Shown here one piece after another: positions 9,041 through 16,837 of a stretch of 64,000 nucleotides of DNA (position 1 is the first letter of the stretch; every line of letters begins with the position of its first letter). Below the pieces are notes generated by a model. It saw only the letters and a list, made by a program, of their open reading frames with translations, made no database searches and had not been told where the DNA came from. Source of the stretch: Parvularcula sp039822105 (lineage in GTDB: Bacteria > Pseudomonadota > Alphaproteobacteria > Caulobacterales > Parvularculaceae); NCBI GenBank assembly GCA_039822105.1, contig JBCBMW010000003.1, forward strand, positions 201,448 to 265,447, given 5' to 3'. A program made the translations under genes and the position numbers.

Positions 9041-10120
9041 ATGGCTAAAGACGGCGAAACAAAAGAAGCACTCTCCAAACGCCTCAGCAAATTGGTCAAT
9101 CGGACCATTCAGCGGAACATCAAGGGCGTTGAGTATTTCGCCTCCACCGCCCCGCCGGTTGGCCTCACACCGAAAGAAACGATCTATAAGCGCGGCACAC
9201 TGAATCTCTATCACTACCACACGCAAGCCGATGAGCTTTACCGTGTACCGATTTTGCTGGTGATGGCGACGACCAACCGCGGCTATGTCATGGACATCAC
9301 ACCCGGCGGCAGCCTCGTCGAGTTTTTGGTCAAGAATGGCTATGATGTCTTCATGCTCGACTGGGACGCTCCGCGGCCTGAAGAAAAAGTTTTAGGGCTG
9401 GACGACTACACCCAAGACTTTATCCCAGCGTGTATTGATCAAATCCGCGGTGTGACCGGTGTCGAGGATGTCACCGTGATCGGCTATTGCATGGGCGGTG
9501 TCCTTTCGACGATTTACGCCGCGACGCACCCGGATGGACCACTCAAGAACCTCGTTTGTTTCACAACGCCTATCAACTGGCATGAGATGGGCCTGTTCAA
9601 TGCGTGGTCGGACAAGAACGTTCTTGATGTTGACCGGCTCGTCGACATGGTCGGCAACGTTCCGGCCGATCTCATCATGTCATCGTTCGACATGCTGCGC
9701 CCCACCAGCAAGATCACCGGCAGGATCGATCTGTGGGATAATCTGTGGAACGATCAATATGTCGAGTCGTACCGCAAGTTTGATCGTTGGGCGAACGAAG
9801 CGCTGCCGCTGCCGGGTGAATACTTCAAACAGGTCACCAAGGACCTGATGCGGGGCAACAAGCTCTATAAGGGTGAGCTCATGGTTGGCGGGAAAAACGC
9901 CAATCTTTCCAACATCAAGGTGCCCCTACTCCACGCTGTTGCCGAGCACGATCACATCATCCAGCGGGAGGCGAGTGCGCCGCTCGTCGAACTGGTCGGC
10001 TCAGAAGACAAAGAAGAGCTTGTCATGAAAGGCGGTCACATTAGTCTCGTGGCCGGGCCTAACGCTGTGCGTCGTTTGTGGCCAAAACTCGATGAATGGC
10101 TTTCCGTGAGGTCTGTATAA
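9041..10120 (+). CDS. phaC: Class III-type polyhydroxyalkanoate synthase PhaC
   Basis: The 359-residue enzyme polymerises (R)-3-hydroxyacyl-CoA into PHA on the surface of storage granules. It has the PHA synthase version of the lipase box, GYCMGG, with Cys150 as nucleophile, and the partner residues Asp304 (AEHDH) and His333 (GGHIS). The conserved PILLVMA, FMLDWD and FTTPINWHEMG segments are also seen. The length fits class III/IV synthases (about 355-365 residues), which need a second subunit, rather than class I/II (about 560-590). A PhaE-like ORF lies just upstream, as expected. The stop codon overlaps the next gene's start (TAATG), so the downstream GNAT gene is translationally coupled. 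Confidence 0.93.
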   Translation: MAKDGETKEALSKRLSKLVNRTIQRNIKGVEYFASTAPPVGLTPKETIYKRGTLNLYHYHTQADELYRVPILLVMATTNRGYVMDITPGGSLVEFLVKNGYDVFMLDWDAPRPEEKVLGLDDYTQDFIPACIDQIRGVTGVEDVTVIGYCMGGVLSTIYAATHPDGPLKNLVCFTTPINWHEMGLFNAWSDKNVLDVDRLVDMVGNVPADLIMSSFDMLRPTSKITGRIDLWDNLWNDQYVESYRKFDRWANEALPLPGEYFKQVTKDLMRGNKLYKGELMVGGKNANLSNIKVPLLHAVAEHDHIIQREASAPLVELVGSEDKEELVMKGGHISLVAGPNAVRRLWPKLDEWLSVRSV

Positions 10121-10710
10121 TGACGAATGAGAACAACCGTTACCCGACCTCGGTCACATGTGAAGAGCATATCGTGACCCTACGGCTGATGACGCCGGAG
10201 GACGAGACAAACCTGTTGACGTTTGCGCAAGAGCTGCCGCCCCACGACCTTCTCTACATGCCGCGCGACATCACCAACGCCAAGGTGATTTCGGCGTGGA
10301 TGCGGACCAACGAGAAGGGTCATATCACGACTATTCTTGCCACGGATGGTGATGAGATCGTCGGGTGTGCCGCCCTCTTCCAGGACCCTTATTCCTGGTC
10401 ACCACATTATGCCGAAATGCGCGTCCTGGTGGGCAAGAAGATGCGCGCCAAAGGCCTAGGCCGCATTTTGATTCAGGAATGCTTCGTGGTCGCCCTTGCC
10501 AAGGATTTGAAGAAGCTCTCGGCGCAGATGACGGTGGACCAGCAAGGTGCAGTGACGATCTTTGAGGAGCTCGGTTTCCGCGGCGAAGCCCTTCTCAAGG
10601 ATCAGGTCATGGACCGCGATGGGGAGACCCACGACATTGTGATCCTGTCCTGCGATATCGAGCAGGTGCACGCGCAGCTTGCAGCCTACGGCCTCGACGC
10701 GATGGGCTAG
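10120..10710 (+). CDS. GNAT-family N-acetyltransferase coupled to phaC
   Basis: This 196-residue protein has a GNAT fold pattern: HIVTLRLMTPEDETNL at the N-terminus, a central strand with MRVLVGKKMRAKGLGRILIQ (the acetyl-CoA-binding R/Q-x-x-G-x-G/A loop, here KGLGR), and EELGFRGEALL near the end. GNAT enzymes transfer acetyl groups from acetyl-CoA to amines or protein lysines. The start codon overlaps the phaC stop, making co-translation likely. The context suggests a link to acetyl-CoA status or to regulation of PHA synthesis, but no substrate can be named. Confidence 0.82.
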   Translation: MTNENNRYPTSVTCEEHIVTLRLMTPEDETNLLTFAQELPPHDLLYMPRDITNAKVISAWMRTNEKGHITTILATDGDEIVGCAALFQDPYSWSPHYAEMRVLVGKKMRAKGLGRILIQECFVVALAKDLKKLSAQMTVDQQGAVTIFEELGFRGEALLKDQVMDRDGETHDIVILSCDIEQVHAQLAAYGLDAMG

Positions 10711-10764
10711 CATAAGCCTAGAGCGGATGAATGAACGCTTAGGTTGAACATTAACAGTTTCATG

Positions 10765-10800
10765 TGCACTGCAACATTGCGTTAATCTTGTTGCAGTGCA
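10765..10800. promoter_or_regulatory. Perfect 12-bp inverted repeat, candidate operator upstream of the lipase gene
   Basis: TGCACTGCAACA (10765-10776) and its exact reverse complement TGTTGCAGTGCA (10789-10800) flank a 12-base spacer. Centre-to-centre the arms are 24 bases apart, about two helical turns, as expected for two dimer sites on one face of the DNA. The same word with two changes occurs upstream of the WS/DGAT operon at 14904-14915. The TGC-rich sequence is reminiscent of operators described for PhaR, the PHA-responsive repressor of alphaproteobacteria; the neighbouring TetR protein is another candidate binder. Confidence 0.65.
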
Positions 10801-10813
10801 GCGTACTTTTTGT

Positions 10814-10843
10814 TTGTATCAACCCTTCTGACTCCCATATAGT
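10814..10843 (+). promoter_or_regulatory. Possible sigma70-type promoter of the lipase-like gene
   Basis: TTGTAT (10814-10819) and TATAGT (10838-10843) are separated by 18 bases and lie about 45 bases before the start codon at 10889, just downstream of the inverted repeat at 10765-10800. Matches to the -35 consensus are partial, so this is only a candidate. Confidence 0.35.
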
Positions 10844-10888
10844 CGACTTCGGTTCACAGCTACCGACCACGCAACTGTTGGGAATTTC

Positions 10889-11689
10889 ATGTCCGAAACC
10901 GTCGTCGAGTTTGGCCGCCCGCCTTTTTCCTTTGCATTGATGGAAGCAGGTCGCGCGCTCAGTGAAATGTCGCTGCTTCCGGCAGCGCAAGTGCCATTGC
11001 GCGCCGCGCCGTCAGGTGACGGACACTCCGTGATTGTGTGCCCTGGCTTCCTTACAAGCGACAGATCCACGGGATTCCTGCGCCGTTTCATTGCCAGCAA
11101 AGGCTATGAAACATTTGGTTGGGAGCTCGGACGCAATCTCGGTCCCGGCACAACTGGCGGAAGTTTTGAACTTTTGGCTGACAAAATTCACGATGCCTAT
11201 CAGGCATCGGGCCGGAAAGTGTCGCTGGTGGGCTGGAGCTTGGGCGGCGTCATGGCGCGCGAACTGGCGAAACAGTTTCCTGAACAGATTCGGCAAGTGG
11301 TGACGCTCGGCAGCCCCATTTCGGGCAAAGTCGAAGCATCAACGATCTCTTGGCTCTACAATCAGGTCGCCGGCCAACAGCCGATGCCGCTTTACATGCA
11401 AGAGATGATGGAAAACATCGCTCATCCGCCTACCGATGTTCCGTCAACATCCATCTTCACCAAAACCGATGGCATTGTTCACTGGCGCGGCTGTATCGAG
11501 CCAAAGTCAAAAATGACGGACAATATCGAGGTCTATGCCAGCCATTGCGGCCTGGGCGTGAACCCGATCGTCTATTTTGCAATCGCCGACCGGTTGGCAC
11601 TGCCTGAAAACGAGTGGTCGCCTTTTGATCGGCAAGCCTCGATTTGGCGCCGTGCCGCCTTCCCATCGAGCGGTCACGTCTACCACTAA
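10889..11689 (+). CDS. Lipase-like alpha/beta hydrolase in the PHA cluster
   Basis: This 266-residue protein has an early oxyanion segment (VIVCPGFLTSD) and a nucleophile elbow GWSLGG with Ser, followed by VVTLGSPISG, which is typical of triacylglycerol lipase/PGAP1-like esterases. ASHCGLG near residue 215 gives a plausible catalytic His, and an Asp in KTDGIVHW a plausible acid. No signal peptide is evident, so it probably acts in the cytoplasm, perhaps on stored lipid. Its promoter region carries the inverted repeat shared with the WS/DGAT operon, which supports co-regulation with storage-lipid genes. The substrate (PHA, triacylglycerol or wax ester) is not determined. Confidence 0.8.
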   Translation: MSETVVEFGRPPFSFALMEAGRALSEMSLLPAAQVPLRAAPSGDGHSVIVCPGFLTSDRSTGFLRRFIASKGYETFGWELGRNLGPGTTGGSFELLADKIHDAYQASGRKVSLVGWSLGGVMARELAKQFPEQIRQVVTLGSPISGKVEASTISWLYNQVAGQQPMPLYMQEMMENIAHPPTDVPSTSIFTKTDGIVHWRGCIEPKSKMTDNIEVYASHCGLGVNPIVYFAIADRLALPENEWSPFDRQASIWRRAAFPSSGHVYH

Positions 11690-11724
11690 ACCATTCCCCA
11701 GGCACACCCCCTCCCTCTCTCCAT

Positions 11725-11758
11725 AAAAAAGGCCGGCGTCGGATGATCCGACGCCGGC
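11725..11758 (-). terminator. Strong intrinsic terminator of the WS/DGAT-hydrolase-phasin operon
   Basis: GCCGGCGTCGGAT and its exact reverse complement (11732-11758) form a 13-bp perfect stem around one central base. Read on the minus strand it is followed by a run of six T (complement of 11725-11730). It lies 33 bases past the phasin stop codon. The plus-strand side has no T-run, so it serves the minus-strand operon; convergent plus-strand transcripts would share only the hairpin. Confidence 0.93.
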
Positions 11759-11791
11759 AGTCACCAGACTGTTCCGGGAGGAGTGGAGCAG

Positions 11792-12295
11792 TTAGGCGTT
11801 AGCGGAAGAGCCGCCGCGGACTTTGTCGCGCAGCTGGCCAAGATATTCCGTCACAGGAGCGATCGTCTCTTTGCTGCCTTCAGCAGTGAGCGAGGTCACT
11901 TTACGAACTTGAGCGACGTTGCGGTCGATGCCTTCGCGCAGAGCGTCACGCTGGATACGGAGCGAGTCACCAAACGACTCGGCTTCCATCACCTCGCGCA
12001 GAGCGTCAAACGTGGCGTCAGCGTTGGTTTGTGCATTCTCGAGCATCGTGAGCAGAACTTCACGGCGCTTGTCGCCCATGATCGTGCCGGAGTCGGCAAG
12101 AGCAGCACCAGCTTCTTTGAAGCCAGTCCGGATGCGTGCGAAGATCGACTCAACGGCCTCTTCAGCTTCGGCAGCAGCTTCTTCTACAGCTTCCACAACC
12201 TCTTCAACTGCTTCTTCTGCAGCATCGGCTCCAGCAGCCACGGCAGCTTCAACAGCTTCGTTCACGTCTTCGATGGTTTCTTTCACGTCAGTCAT
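11792..12295 (-). CDS. Phasin family protein (PHA granule coat)
   Basis: This 167-residue, very acidic, alanine- and glutamate-rich protein is almost entirely helical. Residues 1-50 are a run of EAVEEA-type heptads, followed by a phasin-like core (GFKEAGAALADSG, EVLLTMLENAQTNADATFDAL). It has no signal peptide or membrane helix. Phasins coat PHA granules and control their number and size. It is the last gene of a minus-strand operon behind WS/DGAT and an alpha/beta hydrolase, 32 bases after the latter and just before a strong terminator, so it should be highly expressed with storage genes. Confidence 0.88.
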   Translation of the reverse strand: MTDVKETIEDVNEAVEAAVAAGADAAEEAVEEVVEAVEEAAAEAEEAVESIFARIRTGFKEAGAALADSGTIMGDKRREVLLTMLENAQTNADATFDALREVMEAESFGDSLRIQRDALREGIDRNVAQVRKVTSLTAEGSKETIAPVTEYLGQLRDKVRGGSSANA

Positions 12296-12327
12296 TGCAC
12301 TTCTTCCTTTCAGAGTTTTCCGTGTAC

Positions 12328-13245
12328 TTAGGCCGCTTGTTGAGATGCGGCTTTCTCTTCAACAGCGCGGAGATGCTCCGCGATGAGATCGTTGATACGT
12401 GGCAAGTGAGACGGCGGGACATCGTGCCCCATGCCTTCAAGAAGCTCGAACCGCGCGCCATCAATGGTCGCAGCAATGTCCTGCCCCGCTTGATACGGCA
12501 CCAGCGGATCGGCCGATCCGTGGATCACCAATGTCGGTGCCGAGATCTTTTGAGTCCATGACCGCAGATCGCCGGTTGCCATAATGGCTGCGATCTGGCG
12601 GCGAATGCCTGCTGGGTAGTTGCACCGCTCAAGTGACGCTGCCACCCGCTCGCGCAGAACCTCAGGCGGCGTGCCGCTGTCTTTGGTGCCAATGAGCTTC
12701 CAAAGCTCCGCTGTCTGATCGACCAGCTCACTTTGGTTGCGAGCGCTTGTCCGCGCGTTAAGGACTGCCTTGGTGATCGAGGGATCTGCCTTAGGCAATT
12801 TGGAATTGTTGGTGGAGCTCATCCACGCTGTCAGGCTCTTCACCCGGCCTGGGTTCTCCGCCGCCACGATCTGCGAGATCATGCCGCCCATCGAAACACC
12901 CACCACGTGGGCTTGCTCAACATCCAGCGCGTCAAGCACGCCGACAGCGTCACCCGCCATCTCACGCAACGTGTAAGGAGCAAGCCGGTTGAAGCCCAGA
13001 AGGCTGGCGATGGCCATATATTGAGGCTTCGGCGCACGCTTCGTGTGCAGCTTTTGCGAAAGCCCAACATCGCGATTGTCGAACGCGATCACCCGGTAGC
13101 CTTGCGCCACCAGGTGTTCGATCAGCGCTGGCGGCCACAGTGTCAGCTGCGCAGCGAGGCCCATGACCAGGAGAACCGCCGGGTTTGACGGATCGCCGTG
13201 CTCTTCGACTTCGATGGCAATGTTGTTTGCTGTCAGCTGCGGCAT
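12328..13245 (-). CDS. Alpha/beta hydrolase, possible intracellular storage-polymer or ester hydrolase
   Basis: The 305-residue protein shows a full serine-hydrolase pattern: VMGLAAQLTLW (oxyanion region), FDNRDVGLS, nucleophile elbow VGVSMGG, catalytic Asp in HGSADPLVP, and His in EGMGHDVP. It lacks a signal peptide. Placement between WS/DGAT (15 bases upstream) and phasin (32 bases downstream) in one operon suggests a role in storage-lipid turnover, for example as an ester or PHA oligomer hydrolase. The fold alone does not define the substrate. Confidence 0.83.
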   Translation of the reverse strand: MPQLTANNIAIEVEEHGDPSNPAVLLVMGLAAQLTLWPPALIEHLVAQGYRVIAFDNRDVGLSQKLHTKRAPKPQYMAIASLLGFNRLAPYTLREMAGDAVGVLDALDVEQAHVVGVSMGGMISQIVAAENPGRVKSLTAWMSSTNNSKLPKADPSITKAVLNARTSARNQSELVDQTAELWKLIGTKDSGTPPEVLRERVAASLERCNYPAGIRRQIAAIMATGDLRSWTQKISAPTLVIHGSADPLVPYQAGQDIAATIDGARFELLEGMGHDVPPSHLPRINDLIAEHLRAVEEKAASQQAA

Positions 13246-13260
13246 GGTTGTGATCTCCCG

Positions 13261-14814
13261 TCAGTGAACCGACGATGAGGTTTCGGGAGCGGACGTCGAC
13301 GCCGCGGCGTCATCGTTCACCAGTGGAGCTTCGGTGGCGTCTTCACCGTTTGGCTGCGCAGGCGTTGCGGCCTCAAGCAGCTCCTCAAACGACTCGCGCA
13401 GGCATTGGGCGTAGAAGGATGGATCTGGCATCATGTCCCGGCAAGCGGTGATGGCGATGCAGACTTCCCCGCAATAGCTCGTGACCGCTTGGAAGAGACC
13501 CATCGAGTCCATCACCGGGCCAATGCCGTAGGATGTCACCATCCGTGCACCCGCCATATAGAGCGGAACCTGCGGACCCGGAACGTTGGTCACGACCATG
13601 TTGAACATCGGACGCAGACGGTTGGCGAGGCCAAGGCGGGAGTAGAGGCGCGTCGAGATACCAGAGATCATCGCTGGCGAGAGTTTCGCGGCTTCTGAAA
13701 GGTCACGTGCGCCAACGGCGTTTGACATCGCCTTAGACTTACCCGCCTCTTCATTCGTGAACTGAAGACGCGCGACTGGGTCTGCGATGTGCGTGCCAAC
13801 CGGGATCGCGAGGGCCGACACCTGGTTGCCCATCGAGTTCTTCTCGTCCTTCGAACGAACAGAGACAGGAGCCATGGCGATCAGGCTGTCATGAGGCAGC
13901 TCGTCTTTGGTCTTGAGGTACCGGCGCATGCCGCCACCAACGATGGCCAGAACAGCATCATTGACCGTCGAACCCGGAACCAGGGCACGGATCTTTTTGA
14001 TGTCCTTGAGATCGAAGCTCACACCTTCAAACACACGGTGCGGCGAGACCTTGCCGTTGAAGCGGGTCCGCGGAACTTTCGCGCCGAGCATGTTGAACTC
14101 ACCGCGCGTGATGCCCGAGGCGTATTTGAGAGCGCCTGGCGCCAAACGGCGCGAGACATTCATCGCGTAGAACGGGCGTGTCGAGTAGTTGAAATTCGTC
14201 CGTGCCAGCATCTCTGGCAGACCGATGTCCCGGCGGCGCACGCGCTGCTTCGCCTCACGGCCATCACTATCCACATCAGGGGTCAGCGTGTGGATGGCCT
14301 CAGAAATGTCGACACCAGACGCGCCGTCGATAGCGCAGTGATGCACCTTCGAAACGATCGCATACGATCCTTTTGGAATGTTCGGAATGTTGTCGAGCCC
14401 CTCAACAACAGTGAACTCCCAAAGCGGCTTGGCCATGTCCAGCTGCCGCGCGTGAAGGCGGGCCACCTGGATGCAAAGCTGGCGCCAGTCACCTGGCTGC
14501 GGCAGCGCGATGTGACGAACGTGGAACTCGATGTCGAAGCTCGGATCTTCGACCCAGTACGGATAATCGATGTCGAGCGGCAGGTGCTTGAGCTTCTGGG
14601 TGAAGGTCTTGGCGCGATCCTTCCGGCCCTCAATGAAACGAAGGATATCTTTGAAACGGACAAAACCGTCAGGCGAGGTCGACGGATCGTAGATCGCGCA
14701 ACCACCAATATGCATCGGCGTGCGCGGCGATTCCGCGTTCAAGAACATTGCGTCCAGACCGGTCAGTTGTTCCGGCGACCAGTCCCTTATGACGTCTCTC
14801 AGCTTTCTAGCCAT
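13261..14814 (-). CDS. Wax ester synthase/diacylglycerol acyltransferase (WS/DGAT)
   Basis: This 517-residue enzyme acylates long-chain alcohols or diacylglycerol with acyl-CoA to form wax esters or triacylglycerol. It has the catalytic HHxxxDG motif as HHCAIDG in the N-terminal half, preceded by the LTGLDAMFL and TPMHIGG start typical of the family, and the C-terminal MVVTNVPGPQVPLY and ARMVTSYGIGPV segments. The length is slightly above the usual 450-475 because of an acidic, low-complexity C-terminal tail. I chose ATG 14814 because GGAGGAG precedes it; a GTG at 14829 would place that site inside the gene. It heads a three-gene operon with an alpha/beta hydrolase and a phasin. Confidence 0.93.
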   Translation of the reverse strand: MARKLRDVIRDWSPEQLTGLDAMFLNAESPRTPMHIGGCAIYDPSTSPDGFVRFKDILRFIEGRKDRAKTFTQKLKHLPLDIDYPYWVEDPSFDIEFHVRHIALPQPGDWRQLCIQVARLHARQLDMAKPLWEFTVVEGLDNIPNIPKGSYAIVSKVHHCAIDGASGVDISEAIHTLTPDVDSDGREAKQRVRRRDIGLPEMLARTNFNYSTRPFYAMNVSRRLAPGALKYASGITRGEFNMLGAKVPRTRFNGKVSPHRVFEGVSFDLKDIKKIRALVPGSTVNDAVLAIVGGGMRRYLKTKDELPHDSLIAMAPVSVRSKDEKNSMGNQVSALAIPVGTHIADPVARLQFTNEEAGKSKAMSNAVGARDLSEAAKLSPAMISGISTRLYSRLGLANRLRPMFNMVVTNVPGPQVPLYMAGARMVTSYGIGPVMDSMGLFQAVTSYCGEVCIAITACRDMMPDPSFYAQCLRESFEELLEAATPAQPNGEDATEAPLVNDDAAASTSAPETSSSVH

Positions 14815-14903
14815 CTTCTCCTCCTCCACAATGAGCCGACGGATTCGAGCCGTCGTTATGGCTAGCGTTATATCTAAAACTGGAGTTGAGTCTAGTTATT
14901 TTT

Positions 14904-14915
14904 TGCAGCGCAACA
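14904..14915 (-). promoter_or_regulatory. Candidate operator upstream of the WS/DGAT operon
   Basis: On the minus strand this reads TGTTGCGCTGCA, matching 10 of 12 bases of TGTTGCAGTGCA, which forms both arms of the inverted repeat at 10765-10800. It is about 90 bases upstream of the WS/DGAT start, in the 160-base gap behind the TetR gene, next to AT-rich sequence that could be promoter. The shared word suggests one regulator for both storage-lipid transcription units. Confidence 0.5.
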
Positions 14916-14975
14916 AAGCAATTGCAGCTGTCGCCCGCGCAAAAGCTAAAAACCTCATAAAATCAGCTGATTGAG

Positions 14976-15620
14976 TTAAGCCTGGCGAGGCAGCAATCCG
15001 CTCAAGATCAGGTCGAGCGCCTGCCGATTGGCGCGGCGAACCCGATTGGCATCGCCTGTCACCGCCCATTGGAGCATCGCGGAACGCCAACACGCGACCA
15101 GGCAATGGGCGACGATATCGGGATCGAACTCGGCCGAGAACGAGCCATCGGCCTGCCCTTTCCGCATAATGTCTTCTGCGATCTCCGTGATGCTGGCCTC
15201 TGACCCGTCAATGTCATCACCGCCCTGGGCCAGGGCATCGGAAACGATGTGGCGCAAGAGGTCGGCGTGCTCACGCCACTCGTCCATCACGATGGCGCGG
15301 AGGAGCTCGAGCTGCTCAAGCGGCGGGAAGTCAAATTCGGCCAGCCGGGCGCTGACCTTGTCCGAGACGTCCTCATTAAAGGCCGTCACCAGCGCCGCTT
15401 TCGTCGGAAAATGCAGAAAGAACGTCGCGTTGGCGACATCGGCGTGGCGCGCGATCTGTTTCTTCACGTTCTCATAGCCGTGCTCTTTCATCAGCGCGAA
15501 GGCGGCGTCGCGGATGCGGCGGCGGGTTTCGCGCTTTTTTCGTTCGCGGCGAGTGAGCTCAGGCTTGGTAGGTGTCACGGGGTCTCGTTCATCCGAATCA
15601 AAAATGGCCGGTCGGCTCAT
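14976..15620 (-). CDS. TetR-family transcriptional regulator
   Basis: This 214-residue regulator has the TetR N-terminal helix-turn-helix: RRRIRDAAFALMKEHGYENV followed by IARHADVANATFFLHFPTKAAL, with the usual T-x-F-x-x-F-x-x-K pattern. The C-terminal two thirds form the variable ligand/dimer domain. The ATG at 15620 is the likely start; upstream frame to 15689 is possible. It lies 161 bases upstream of the WS/DGAT operon in the same direction and diverges from a LuxR gene, making the storage-lipid genes or its own promoter likely targets. Confidence 0.88.
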   Translation of the reverse strand: MSRPAIFDSDERDPVTPTKPELTRRERKKRETRRRIRDAAFALMKEHGYENVKKQIARHADVANATFFLHFPTKAALVTAFNEDVSDKVSARLAEFDFPPLEQLELLRAIVMDEWREHADLLRHIVSDALAQGGDDIDGSEASITEIAEDIMRKGQADGSFSAEFDPDIVAHCLVACWRSAMLQWAVTGDANRVRRANRQALDLILSGLLPRQA

Positions 15621-15749
15621 GCCATAGTTGGCTTGACGAGTGTTATCGAGAGCCAAACGCGAGCACTTGCGAAGTTGAACGGGGAGCAAGGAGACGCGAC
15701 TTGACCATGTTCACGGTTTCGTGTGCCGTTGCGCGAGGTAGGGCATGCC

Positions 15750-16472
15750 GTGGACGACAACATCGACGCCTTTATCCGGGACGTTGAAGCATCGACTTCC
15801 TTCTTGATGCTTCGCGACGCCTGCACGTCATTCTTCACATCAATTGGCGGGAAGATGGTGAGCTACCACCACCTGCCGCCCTTCGGCGCGATGGACCACG
15901 GCGCCGAGCTGACCGTTGTCGCCCACGGCTTTCCAGACGCATGGGTCGAACGATACCGCCGCGAGCATCTCTATCTGATCGACCCTATTCCGCGGCACGC
16001 GCTCCAATCGGCCAAGCCGTTTTGGTGGTCAGAGGCCGCTTCCTTTTCCGACCTCGGCGCGGAAGAGCGGCGATACCTTCAGATTTTGGCGGAGCAGGAG
16101 TTTGGGGACGGTCTGGCCTTGCCGGTCTATGGCCCCAATGGCCGCGACGGCTACGCATCGCTGGGCTTTGGAAAGGAGCATCCGGAGCTCTCATCGGTGG
16201 AGATCCGCCATATCCAATGGGCCTGCCAAGTCGGCCACGAGCGATACTGCCAGCTTTTGTGCGAGGTGAACCACGACAAGGTGACCCTGTCACCGCGGGA
16301 GCAAGAGATCCTCGGCTGGGTGGCCAGGGGCAAGAGCAACTCCGTGATCGCCCAGCTCACCGGGATCTCGGCCAACACGGTCGATACCTATATGCGCCGC
16401 ATCTACTCAAAACTGCGGGTTGTTGATCGGGTGACCGCTGCGCTCCGGGCGTTGGCGATCGGCGCAATCTGA
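15750..16472 (+). CDS. LuxR-family regulator with autoinducer-binding domain (LuxR solo)
   Basis: The protein (240 residues from GTG 15750, 249 from GTG 15723) has an N-terminal autoinducer-binding domain with the conserved aromatic and acidic pattern W-x3-Y (WVERY), IDP and FWW, and a C-terminal LuxR helix-turn-helix starting LSPREQEILGWVARG. GAGGTAGGG precedes the GTG at 15750, which I prefer. Such proteins bind acyl-homoserine lactones and control transcription by cell density. No luxI-type synthase is present in the window, so it would respond to a signal made elsewhere. The gene is divergent from the TetR gene with about 130 bases between them. Confidence 0.87.
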   Translation: MDDNIDAFIRDVEASTSFLMLRDACTSFFTSIGGKMVSYHHLPPFGAMDHGAELTVVAHGFPDAWVERYRREHLYLIDPIPRHALQSAKPFWWSEAASFSDLGAEERRYLQILAEQEFGDGLALPVYGPNGRDGYASLGFGKEHPELSSVEIRHIQWACQVGHERYCQLLCEVNHDKVTLSPREQEILGWVARGKSNSVIAQLTGISANTVDTYMRRIYSKLRVVDRVTAALRALAIGAI

Positions 16473-16477
16473 CGACG

Positions 16478-16837
16478 CTATTTGATGTGGCCGCGCAGCC
16501 AATCATAGGCCTCTTGCCTGTCTCGCCCGATCATGATCGTCGCGCCTTCCAATGCGGCTGCGGCCATAATGATCTTGGTGCTGTGGTCGTCATCGCGCAT
16601 CAGAACTGCGAGGCGCACCCCGCGACTGACCAAGCGCCGCGCGATCAACTTTCCGTCCGCTAGCGCATCTTTGTACCGGGTGGGCGGCATGTCTCCGTTG
16701 TCGAGGAGAACTTCACGAACCCCCGCGGCGGCCACCTCCTCCAGGATCGCTGCAAACTGCTCGGCGAAACTGTCGGCTCTTTCTTCGTACTGAACCGTCG
16801 CGACCGAGTCATCGACGGTGTAAATGAATGCATCCAT
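16478..16837 (-). CDS. Small protein of unknown function
   Basis: The likely product is 119 residues from ATG 16837 (an upstream frame reaches 16927). It alternates strands and helices: FIYTVDDSVATVQYEE, a long helix (SFAEQFAAILEEVAAAGV), REVLLDNGDMPP, then RLVSRGVRLAVLMR and AAALEGATIMIGRDRQEAYDWL. This resembles the SpoIIAA/STAS-like small sensory or anti-anti-sigma fold, in which a single strand-helix domain modulates a partner, but I cannot identify a family firmly. It ends six bases from the convergent LuxR stop codon. Confidence 0.6.
   Translation of the reverse strand: MDAFIYTVDDSVATVQYEERADSFAEQFAAILEEVAAAGVREVLLDNGDMPPTRYKDALADGKLIARRLVSRGVRLAVLMRDDDHSTKIIMAAAALEGATIMIGRDRQEAYDWLRGHIK

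Noticed and set aside
8697..14894. GAGTTGAGTCTA occurring both upstream of ATG 8723 and upstream of the WS/DGAT operon
   Set aside because: A single 12-mer match in 64 kb is expected by chance, and one copy lies within coding-like sequence.
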